A stretch of 64,000 bases of DNA from Spinacia oleracea (lineage: Eukaryota > Streptophyta > Magnoliopsida > Caryophyllales > Amaranthaceae): assembly GCF_020520425.1 (NCBI RefSeq), contig NC_079491.1, positions 6,931,143-6,995,142 of the forward strand, read 5' to 3'. The notes under the pieces are model-generated. The model was given only the letters and a program-made list of their open reading frames with translations. It did no database searches and was not told where the DNA came from. This document shows positions 14,401-24,730 of the stretch, piece after piece (the stretch's first letter is position 1; every line of letters starts with the position of its first letter). Both the position numbers and the translations under genes were made by a program.

Positions 14401-17400
14401 TCAATCCGGCCCCAGAAAAAGTCATAGGCTACCCATGACCTCAACTCCTGATTGTCCGTCACTTTAGACGTGCACAGTCTAAAGCTATTGCTACTCATTT
14501 TCACTTTACATGACTTAACTTTTAATACTTGGTTATGACTCATCAAACATAAATATTATATTCAACAAGTAAACACAACTTCTTTTATCTTTGAATTAAA
14601 CAAGTGATCACAACGTTCAACCAAGAGCCAATTCCAACTATTTTAATCCTTCCTTTATCCATATTTAAAAACCTTTATTAGGTATAAGGTTCAACTACCA
14701 AACAAGGTCCTCGGCCCTTATAACGTAGTGAAAATCTAAAGAGGAACAACGATCAATAAAGATCTAAACCAATATTAAATACTATAAAGTTCCTCAAAAC
14801 AACATGCTTGCATCAATATTCCATGCTAACATGATTCAATTCTTATAAATAAAGTTCTATGCTCAGCGCATTAATTCAACGACATTGAACATGAAATTCC
14901 AACATAAACAAGTTCATAAATATATTCATCATATTCTCAATACAACACACATCCAAGCACACAGGTATGTATGTACCTTGTGTAAACAAACTGATAGGCC
15001 ACTTTAACGAATTCAAAAGTCGCCTACAAAGAATTCTTCGCCTAAAAACAACCAATAAAATTCCCCAATCAATATCCAACCATTTACAGCAATACTAAAG
15101 TACTCTAAATACACCCTAAACATATTTTGAACCATCCCAAATATCGTAACTTAACTAAATAACCTCCAAGCATAATAACTATTAAACTAATGATCCCAAA
15201 ACGTTCTAAACTCCAATAAAACATCCATTTTAAAATTTCCAGCAATATAAAATAATTTCAAACGTCTACAAAACATAATCAACGTTCTTAAAATCATAAA
15301 AATAATAGCTTTAATAATATATAATCATTCTATTTTGATTTTAGAATATTAAAACCTTAAAAATTCATGCTTTAATAGTTTAAAATACTTATTTAACCAA
15401 ATTAATAAATCTGGAAATTAAATTTGTTACTTAAACTTAATATAAATTCTGAAAATATACTTTAATCATAATAACTTGTAATTTATATTCAATAAACACG
15501 AATTAAATCACTAAACTAATTTAAAAGCCTAACTTACATATTAATCAACCAAAGCTGAATTTAATTAATTTACAATCTCAATATCAAATCTGAAAATTAT
15601 AATTTAACTATAAAGATTAATAATTTAATTCAAGAAACATAAATTAAAATCAATAACCTTAAATCAAAATATTTAAATAACTTAGGGTTTAAGAAATAAC
15701 CAAAACAAGAAGGGGAGAAGAAGAGGTTGGCCGACGACAAGGGGCGGCGGCAGCAGGAACAAATGGTCGCGAAGGTTGGTGGCGCGACGGCGGTTCAGGT
15801 GGCAGGGAGGTCGTTGCACGACGTGAAGAAGGGAAGACGAACGCGTGGAGAAGAAAGAGGAGTGCTGCTGTGCGTGGAGGGTGCGGCAGCAGCAGGGCGA
15901 CGCGGTGGTCGCGCGGCTGTTGGTGGTGGTGTCTGGTTGATGGTGGTGGTCGCTGGCGCAAAACAGAAACGGAGGTTAAGGGGAGAGCAAGAAGCGAAAC
16001 AAAGAGAGAAGGAAGAAATACAAGGAAAGAGAAGAGGGAGTTACCGGACGGCGGAGGTGATGGCTCGACGGCGGTGGTCACTACGGTGGTGCGACAGGCG
16101 GCTGAAGTGAGGAGGAGAACACGAAGTGCTGAAGCAGGGTTTGGAAGTTTGTTTTTCACGTGAAGTCTAAAGCAAGAAGGAGGTTTGTTGGTTTCACGTG
16201 AAAAAGAAAAGAGGAAGGAGGATTATTTTGGGTTTATTGATTTGGGCTTTACCCAATTGGGCCTAGAATTAGGATTTGGGTTTTAGTGTTTGAGTGTTTG
16301 AGTCAAACCGAATAGGATTGTTTTTCCGAATTCAACGAGTTTTCCTAATTCAAATTCTTTTCAACATAAAATTCTAAAATTATTCTTGATTGCACAAACG
16401 TTAAAATATTTAGAATATATTTAAATAAAATTAAATATGCATTAAATATATAAATATAATGAATTTCAAAAATCGTTAAATATATAGAACGTACTTAAAT
16501 TAAAATAAATATACGTTAATTATATATTTATTACTAAAATTCATAAATTATATTTAAATATAAATAATATACGTTAAAATATATTAATAAAATTTATAAA
16601 TTTACGGGGGATTACAACTTATGCCCTAAAAATTTCTTCCTTAAGGCTGCTAAGGCAAGAAGAAACCTGTAGGGTGTTCCCAGAAATATGCAGGATCTGC
16701 AAGATAGCATAGTAGGCACTCCTAGACCAGATCAATTACTACCATTCATATCTCTTTCCTCTATAATTTCTTTGTGTCTCTTTTGAAAGAGACAGTTACC
16801 AATCTCAAACAAAGAGGACCATTTCTATTTAAAGCGGGACCAGACCCCAGATCAGCAAGATCTAGATTGAAAAGTAGTCAGCATTTACAGTCATTTACTC
16901 TTAAAGAACTCCATAGACCATAATATAAAAGATTGCCAAGTTTGCCACAAGAAGCAGACTGATGATGGGTAAACTACTTTACTTCACCCAAAAAAAAATC
17001 CCATAATATAGCCAGCTGCTGAGAGTGACAAAAAGTTAGAACCTGCTTCCACAGTAGTGCCAAGACTGCCAACTGACTAAAGATGGCCTTGTGCTCTAAG
17101 ATTCATCAGTAGAATTAAGACAGAATCACATGCATAATGGCCATTTCTAGAACTAATTGTATCTACGTGTTTCCATACAAACTCGTAGGTAAAGAATTTC
17201 CATAACCAAAAAAGATTTAGCTTGTTTGCATAAACCTTGACTAATTACTGGTAAAGGAAAGAGATTAGTATAGATAGGATGGTGTATAAAGAATTAAAGA
17301 CAACTCAACCGAAACATAGCTGAAGATGGAAAATCCTAAACCTGATTTACCAATGCCCTGCTGATGAATTCTCCGAAAATGCTTAGAACAGTTTAAACCT

Positions 17401-20129
17401 CAAATACATATAACTCAGTTTACACATTCAAACTTAATAATATACTTAGTTGCATGACTTCATTCCAACTACCATTGCTTGTGCGACTTACCATAAATTC
17501 ATTATCATTTCATGACTATGTAAAAGAAAAGCATGTTGATAGTTTAAAAACTCTTGGAATCGTTAATAGAATAAAACATGACATAAAATAATTTAGAGCA
17601 TGTTTCAAGGCACGAGCCCACCTGTAGCTAAAATTCATCCTCATACCAGAAAAATCTATCAACTTCACATAAAGTGCCTCTAGATATCTTGTAGAATTCT
17701 AGTCTGCCAGACCTTAGCCCTTCTTGCCAACAATCCTCCAACAAAGACACCGATTAAACTGGCAGCCTAGTGCAATAAGAACATCATACAATTTCGGTAA
17801 AGGAATTAATGGTCAGTACCAGCAATTTTTGGATGTAAATTCTATGACCCAATTCGACTAAATCCTTTCACAAATATAACGGCTAGCGTTCTAGGACGGG
17901 CCATCAAAAAAACAACCAATGAAAGGGGTAAGAACAGTGAAATTGAATATTTTCCTGAATAACTCAGCAGATATATATTATAGGATGTGCACGGGTCAAG
18001 AGTTGCGTAAAATCAGATGGCTCGTGTTAATATAATCTAAAGCTCCACCAATAGAGACAGCTACCTTTTTAATTCCAATCATGCTCAGTCTGTCATCAAC
18101 TCCAACAGCAAGAACCGCATCAACAACCATCTGTGCGAAGAATTCTTTTTCTCCCCCAATAAGCTTCGAGCTGAGTGTCGTCGCTGCGCACTTACCTAGT
18201 AAGCTTTTCTTCTCTTCCAAACTCTTTCCCTCAATACTGATAGCCAAGTCTTTAACCTTCTGAATAGCCTGCACAAAAATTTAATTTCCGGAACAACATT
18301 GATAAGAATAAGAGTTATCCTGTAACAATACAAAGAAGACTAACTAAAAATAACAATAATGACAAACTACGCAGCAATACCAATTGGGATGCATTTCGGT
18401 AACTTCGAATCAAATTTTGCGGATGGACTCCATCTTCAATAAATGGCTTTGCCTCCTTCAAAAATTCACCAGCTAGTAGTACAACTGTTGTGGTACCATC
18501 TCCAACCTGCATATAACACATTACATATGTAAATACATCCAACCAAATTCAAAAACTTAAGGAGCAATCCAATCATTTGGTTGATTTATCAAAACAACTA
18601 ACACATTCTAAGTGTTTGGTAACAGCAAGTATCAAATACTTCTTCTATAAAAGATATTGCGATGACCAAAACAATGGAAATATATACTTCAAATGCACTA
18701 AGTATTTCACATAGTTTCGCTCACACATGGAAGTGAACTATGAGCATGTTTGGCATAGTGTTTTTTAGGTGTTGGAAATGGAATCAATGAACTGTTTCAT
18801 TACCTATTGTTTGGTATGATAGGTAGGTAATATACTCTATTTCCTAAGGGTAACCATTAGGACCTAATTCTAACTTCTTACCTTTCCCAACCCTATGGTA
18901 ACAAAATCATTACCCTTGATACAAGGGGTTTATTTCCTTGGTTATACCAAAGGACTAATAATTTCAGCACTTGACATTATCATTTCCCCTTCTTATTTGT
19001 TTCTTTTCAATTCCATTTCTTAAATTTATACCAAACATGCACTACAAGTAATATAAAGAGACGTGTATGATAAATAAAATTCCACTTGAAGTTGTTACAT
19101 CTGTGCAATTGGATGGTTCAAACCAATACCCAACTCAAGTGAATAGAACACCACGGCAGAAGGGGAAAAAATTCCAAATCAAACCCTATCCCTCATGCAA
19201 CTACAGAAACAAAATGCAATATCTATAACAATGTAAATCCAATTCACCAAGAAAAAAATACATAAAAACCAAAAATAGTAAATATTCTAGCCATCCCCTA
19301 ACATTCAAAATATAAACTCCGTATTCATCAAACTTAAATCTTGTTTGCAAAGTCCTTTCCATCAAGTACTACGAGTTAAGAAACCTAGGAGTACAACCCA
19401 GCCACTAAATATAACTCGGTTCAAGTTGAATTAGTAAAAATGTGGCATATTTCAACAAGGGCATTTCAAAAACCGTCCCAAAAAATCAAAGAAATTGCCA
19501 ACAATAGCCTAACATTCTAACATTATAAAAAAATAATCAAATATACGCAGAAGCAATATAGAAAAAGCAAAAAAAAAAAAAAAAAAGTAAATATCCCACC
19601 AAAACACTAACCTTCAAACATTAATAAAAAAGTACACAATAATTCATCAAACTAAATCCAGTAAAATGTTGCATATTGCATTCTATCCAATTCTATCAAT
19701 CAAACAGACCTAGAATTAAAACCCAAATACCAAATCTAGCTCAAATCAACTTAAAATGCGACACATTTCAAACAAGGGCATAAAGAAAACCGTCGAAAAA
19801 AGCGAAAAAGCTACCAAACAAACAAGCAAAACTTCCCAAATTAAATGGAATACCTCAGAATCTTGGGAGCGAGCGATATCGACGAGGATCTTAGAAGCAG
19901 GATGAATAATATCAAGGAGCTTCATAATAGTCGCGCCGTCATTAGAAATGGTGGTGTTACCTTTATCGTCATGGATAAGCTTGTCCATACCTCTGGGGCC
20001 TAGAGTAGTGCGAACAACATCGGCGATACCAGTGCAAGCATTGATGTTGCTGATTAGCTGCGCCTTGCCCTGCGATGTGTCTGTGCCTTCCTTGAGGAGT
20101 ATGATCTGTGGCTGCATCATCGCCGCCAT
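8383..20129 (-). CDS. CCT7: T-complex protein 1 subunit eta (CCT7), 13 exons, with one apparent 1-nt deletion
   Basis: Subunit of the cytosolic TRiC/CCT chaperonin, which folds actin, tubulin and other proteins with ATP. Exons on the minus strand: 20129-19854, 18506-18381, 18268-18065, 13225-13056, 12978-12843, 10501-10386, 10306-10187, 10108-10010, 9926-9837, 9251-9164, 9053-8965, 8885-8811, 8469-8383. The protein starts [20 protein letters not shown], then shows the ATP-site motifs [24 protein letters not shown] and AGGGAID, and ends in the eta-type Gly/Arg tail RGRGMRRR. Expected length is about 558 residues, as in Arabidopsis CCT7. All splice phases agree except in exon 6, which is 116 nt instead of 117: the expected YFADRD reads TATTTTGTGATAGAGAT, one base short near 10495, which leads to an early stop. 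Either the locus is damaged or the assembly is wrong. Intron 3 (4.8 kb) carries a solo LTR. Confidence 0.93.
9381..9632. mobile_element. Stowaway-like MITE in a CCT7 intron
   Basis: A 252-bp element with inverted ends CTCTCTCCGTTGCAAACTTG and a right end reading CAACGGAAAAAG, flanked by TA on both sides. It lies in intron 9 of CCT7 (9252-9836). It has no coding capacity. Confidence 0.75.
11194..11762. mobile_element. Cluster of Stowaway-like MITE pieces in CCT7 intron 5
   Basis: The right part, 11506-11762, is a whole MITE flanked by TA with ends CTTCCTCTGTTCG and CGGAGGAAG and an inner inverted match (TTATTCAC / GTGAATAG). The left part begins at 11194 with CTCCCTTCGTCCCC but has no matching right end; another terminus-like TTTCCTCCG occurs near 11369. 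The left side therefore looks truncated or nested. A relative of the right MITE is at 61735-61971. Confidence 0.65.
13656..16616 (-). mobile_element. Solo LTR of the Ty3/gypsy family in CCT7 intron 3
   Basis: A 2961-bp LTR in reverse orientation, beginning TGTAACACCCCG and ending GGGGGATTACA on the plus strand. It is flanked by a perfect 5-bp target duplication, ACTTA (13651-13655 and 16617-16621). No internal region lies beside it, so it is a solo LTR left by LTR-LTR recombination. It is related to the LTR at 3609-6568 but clearly diverged, so it is not a recent sister. Its GC-rich block is at about 15700-16160. It points the same way as CCT7 transcription. Confidence 0.92.
18744..19040. mobile_element. 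hAT-like MITE in CCT7 intron 1
   Basis: About 297 bp bounded by the inverted ends GCATGTTTGGCATA and TATACCAAACATGC. Ends of the TGTTTGG type are typical of hAT-derived MITEs. The target duplication is unclear (ACTATGA / ACTACAA). Confidence 0.6.
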
Positions 20130-20364
20130 TGGTGTAGAGGAGAGAGAAAATGAGGGGACTAGGTTTTAGCAGAGAGTGCGAGAGTATGATACATTTTCTT
20201 AGGCAAAAATAACAAAGAGATTTTCACAAACTTCCTCATACTCTATTTTCCACACTTTTCCATTTTAATAACCAAACAAAATAAAATTAATTACCGAGTA
20301 TGATACATTTTCTTTACACAATTTTACTCACCTTTCCTTATTAAACCCATTTTACCAAACACTA
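20130..20364 (-). promoter_or_regulatory. CCT7 5' UTR and proximal upstream DNA
   Basis: Read on the minus strand, this is the leader of CCT7 followed by AT-rich upstream sequence. The core promoter elements could not be fixed with confidence. The next thing upstream is the MITE/MULE nest beginning at 20365, so only about 235 bp of non-transposon DNA separate the CCT7 start codon from it. Confidence 0.45.
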
Positions 20365-20502
20365 CTCCCTTCGTTTCTTGTTGTTCTTTACGTCAATTCC
20401 ACTTGCATGGACCCGGTCCACGCCATAATTAACGTGGACCAGGGTACTTTCTTAAATTACAGTGATGGATCTGAATGATTTCACGTGACCTAATCTACCT
20501 CC

Positions 20503-20811
20503 TTCCCCTTCTTTCTCTCCCTTCCCACCACACCACCCCTTTCCATTTTCTCTCTCCTCCCTTTCCCCATGGCTTCTGAAGAGGACCACCCTATCTACAA
20601 CAACGACGATTTCGACAATGATGATGATGACAGTGAGCCTCTCGATGGTGGTGTTCATGGCGATGATCTTGCCGTTGATTCTGATTCTTCTTCCGGCGAA
20701 GATTCTACCATCGCCAGAGATTCCAGCGTTGTTATTGTTGCATCCCGGCATCCTCTGCTACTATCTCCGTTGTTGTTCCACCACCAACGCCGAACTCTTC
20801 GAGTGTTGTGA
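20503..20811 (+). pseudogene. Possible captured host gene start inside the MULE (Pack-MULE-like)
   Basis: A C/T-rich leader typical of plant 5' UTRs leads to an ATG at 20569 in good context and an 80-codon frame beginning MASEEDHPIYNNDDFDNDDD, very acidic with Asp and Ser runs. The composition differs sharply from the AT-rich array that follows. A second frame over 20618-20947 overlaps it. I do not recognise the parent; acidic N-termini of this kind occur for example in GeBP-type proteins, but this is only a resemblance. It is likely a transduplicated first exon, not a working gene. Confidence 0.45.
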
Positions 20812-21129
20812 CAATCGCACCGCCGGATCCAAAACGAGTAATCTTGAAAGGCGGAAAGGCAATGTGGTTGCGGCTAATCTGTACATCATCCTCGTGTTAT
20901 TTATTATTGTAAGAAGCATATGCAGCTGTCGTAGAAAGATCAAGTAGATGGTTCTGAAAGAAGAACATCAAGATCTAGCTTTTGAAAGATGATTTAGCTC
21001 TCCTAAAGTCCCACATAAGCCTTCTTATTTACCTTATTACGCATAAAAATACTTGATACTCACACCTATTAGCAACTTAGAATCACCTTTCTTTTGGGTA
21101 GAAATTTGTATGGGTTCTAAGTCTATATA

Positions 21130-24100
21130 TATGATGGTAAGATACTCGTAGATTTGCATATATAGTTATTGTTATGATCATATAGTTACTATCATAATAG
21201 CATAGTCACTCTTATTACTAATAACACAGAGTACAAAAAAAAACATAAAAAAAACATAATGAAAATATATTAACTATTAAAACATATTGTTACCATTATA
21301 CATGATATAGTATCTCTTGTTGTTCAAGTCATATAGTAACTTCCGTCATAATATAGTAAATTTTATTACTAATAATGTAGAGTAGAAAAAAGAACATATA
21401 AGAACCTAATACTACACATAGTAACTATTTCAAACATATAGTTACTATTATACATGATATAGTTACTATTACTATTATTCATGGTTATATAGTCACAGAG
21501 TTGCAGACATAGTTAGTGTTATAATCATTTAGTTACTGTCTTCGTTATATTGTTACTCTTATTACTAATAATATAGAGTAGAAAAAATAACAAACAAATG
21601 AAGAATATTACGCATAGTAACTATTTCAAACATATAGTTGCTATTATGCATGATATAGTCACTATTAATAACTCTTTTTATTCTATAGTTACTATTATAA
21701 TCATATAATTAATGTTATCAAAATTAAAAGAGTAACTATTTCAAAAATAAGATTAATTATATATTCATTCTTGTTGACAAAAAGAGTAAATTATAGAAAC
21801 TATATGTTCTGTAAAGTAATTATATCTTCATAATAGTAACTATATAAAAATATATAGTCATTTCGATAAAAATAACTATTATATCCAAAGAGTAACTATA
21901 TGTTCAGTAAAGTAACTATATCCTCATAATAGTAACTATGAATAAATAATAATAAAGTCATTTCAATAAGAATAACTATTCTTTCCAAAGAGTAACTACA
22001 TCATATAGAAAAGTATTTTAACTGTAGAACAATTACTACGAATTATATTTTAAAATAAACAATATAATATAAAAAATTAGAAACTATATGTTATGTGAAG
22101 TAACTATATCTTCATAATAGTAACTATGAAAAAATATAGTCATTTCGATAAGAATAACTATTTTATCCAAAGAGTAACTATATGTTCTGTAAAGTAACTA
22201 TATCTTCATAATAGTAACTATGAAAAAATAATAATATAGCCATTTCGATAAGAATAACTATTTTATATAAAGAGTAACTAAATCATATAGAAAAGTAATT
22301 TTAACTGTAGAACAATTACTATAAAGTATATTTTAAAATAAACAATATAATATAGATGCTTTAGAGGTCATATAGTAACTTTTTCGATTATAGTTACTAT
22401 TATTTCATATAATTACTGAAATAAAAACAGAGTGACTATATCAAAAGTAAGAGTAATTATAACTCTTGAACAATAATTAAGAAAACATTAACTACATGAT
22501 TAGTTGTTTTGAACTACGACAACCTAATTATTTACATCTATTCAATAAGACATATTAAACTCAAATGTTTTTGAACTAAAAAGTACTAATCGCCACATCC
22601 ACGTCCCTTGTTTACACACACACGTCCTCTCCTTCGACGCCCGCGTCCTCTCTTTTCTCTACCACGTCCTTGGTTTTCATTGTGGTCAAATTTTTCTTCT
22701 TCTTCTCCTGCTTTTGTTTTCCTTGCAGAAGTTATTCTTTGCACGACTTCAATTATGGATGCATCATCTTTGTATTTCTGAATCAATAGCATATAAACTA
22801 AGTTAATAATTTAACATTTAAATATGAATAAGTAACATAGTAACTATTTTAAACATATAGTTTATATTATACATCATATAGTAACTCTTACATTTAATGA
22901 TGGTAAGATACTCGCAAAACTGCAGATATAGTCATGTTTATAGTCATATAGTTACTGTCATAATAACATAGTCACTCTTATTATTAATAACACAAAGAAC
23001 AACAAATTATGAATGTAAAAATAACATAATGATAACAAATCATGACAAAATAAGCATAGTACATATTTCAAATATATAGTAACTATATAAACCATATAGT
23101 AACTATATAAACGTATAGTGACTATTATTATAATATAGTAACTATTGTAAACATATAGTAACTATTATAATCATATAGTCACTATCTAAGAAGCGGATAA
23201 AAACATACTCTAAATAACATAGTACATAATGTAATCGTATAGTAACTATTATTTATCAAAAAGTCACTATAAACTGTTCATAACATAATAACTATCTTAA
23301 ACACATAGTTACTGTTTTAAACTTATAATAACTTTCTAAAAAATAAAGTAACTATTTTTAACACAGATATAGTTACTGTTTTAAAGTTATAGTAACTTTT
23401 AAAAAAATATAGTTACTCTAAAAACTAATACTAACATAAATATAACGAGGATTCCAATGACTATTAAAAACACTAAATTAAAGGTGACTATATCATTTAT
23501 ATACTAACTATGTGAAACACTAACCCTAATTTCAACAAAACAACAAACATCTCAAATCACTCAACAAAATAATAACTATTGTACACATATAGTAACTATT
23601 GAACACATATAGTAACCATTAAAATAATATAGTAACTATTGTACACATATAGTAACCATTAAAATTACATCGTACCTCTTTAAACCATATAGTTACTGTA
23701 TTACTCATATAGTTACTATTTAAAATCGTGAAATCACTGATCGAATTCGCGAAGTGAAAACGATATTTCGGTAAAACACAAACATTAATTTTTCAAAACA
23801 ACAAATATTTTCAATTTTAAATAAAAATAGACTTAATTTTTTTTTAAAAACAACAAACCGAGATGTGATCTCTAAAAATTCTTGCGAAGATTTGTAGGCG
23901 AGCGCAAATTCTTCGATTCGATTTCGGCAACGACGAACCTCCTTCTTGATCTACTACTTCCTCCAATTTTTCCTCATCTAATAGATCCAGTTGTAAAAAT
24001 TATAAGATAATTACGAATAAAATCGAACAAAACCTAGAAATTTGGGCTAAATTTTGAAAAGCATAGAGAGAAAATGAAGAGAGAGAAAATGAAAGAGAAT

Positions 24101-24250
24101 GAACAGAATGTAGATCTGAAATTTTGAAAAATAAAAAAGTTTAAAACGTATATAAAGTGGGCTAGCCACAAATCGCATTGAAACTTTACAAAACACATAG
24201 TAACTCTTTAAAACACATAGTTACTGTAATACACATATAGTTACTATTTA
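21130..24250. repeat. Dense array of ATAGTAACTAT / ATAGTTACTAT motifs
   Basis: For about 3 kb the motif AGTAAC or its complement GTTACT recurs in both orientations, commonly as CATATAGTTACTAT or CATATAGTAACTAT, often only 10-40 bp apart. Spacers are AT-rich and variable, so it is not a simple satellite. At about 21795-22352 there is also a direct duplication with a period of roughly 286 bp. The array lies wholly inside the MULE-like element. Confidence 0.85.
22586..22792 (-). other. Basic open frame inside the MULE-like element
   Basis: A 68-codon frame ending in a strongly basic Arg/Gly tail (GREKRGRGRRRRGR). It stands out from the surrounding AT-rich array by its higher GC content. It may be the end of a captured or transposase-linked exon, but nothing recognisable supports a function. 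Confidence 0.25.
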
Positions 24251-24730
24251 AAATCACAAAATAATTGTCACGTGACATTTACATATGTTACCCATACAAA
24301 TTATTCCGTTGCCGTGGTCCATACTAAGTTAGCATGGACCAGGTTTATATTAGTGTAAATATCTTTACGTTGTCCTTTTTGGGTGTTTCAAAATGTTATT
24401 TACATTTTCTTTTATATTAACACAAAATACTTTAATATCTATCGGAATTTGTGTCCAATGATTATTTTAACTAATTAAATTCATTGGGTCATTTAATCTC
24501 TCATACTTTTTTTTATTGGGACATTAAAATTTTCTCATTTTTCCAACATCATAATTTTGATAAGAGTGAAAACATTATAAATAAATGTAATTTTCCTTGT
24601 TTAAATAAAAAATAGAGGAATCTCAATGCATATTAATTAGTCGTTATTAAACGTGCAAAAGACCAACCGTAAAGAACAAAAAGAAACGGAGAAAGTAAGA
24701 TTTTAACTCGGCCAAGACTATGTGTTTGAC

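Larger units (their letters stand above)
20394..24361. mobile_element. Non-autonomous MULE-like element, 3968 bp, 9-bp target duplication
   Basis: It is flanked on both sides by TCTTTACGT (20385-20393 and 24362-24370), a 9-bp duplication typical of Mutator-like elements, confirmed by the single TCTTTACG-type site in the uninterrupted MITE copy. The imperfect inverted ends, about 53 bp, each contain a hairpin: GGTCCACG...CGTGGACC on the left and GGTCCATG...TATGGACC on the right. No transposase was recognised. Inside are a possible captured gene start (20503-20811), a minus-strand frame (22586-22792) and a long AGTAAC/GTTACT array. Confidence 0.8.
20365..24695. mobile_element. Stowaway-like MITE interrupted by a MULE-like insertion
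   Basis: The left end at 20365 (CTCCCTTCGTTTCTTG) and right end at 24695 (AACGGAGAAAG) are flanked by TA. The sequence between 24371 and 24695 continues where 20365-20393 stops. Without the 3.97 kb insertion it matches the uninterrupted 356-bp MITE at 58953-59308 in order and length (about 354 bp). This gives a clear relative age: MITE first, MULE-like element later. Confidence 0.85.

Noticed and set aside
21130-24250. Possible CRISPR array
   Set aside because: Repeats occur in both orientations, vary in spacing and length, and sit inside a plant transposon.
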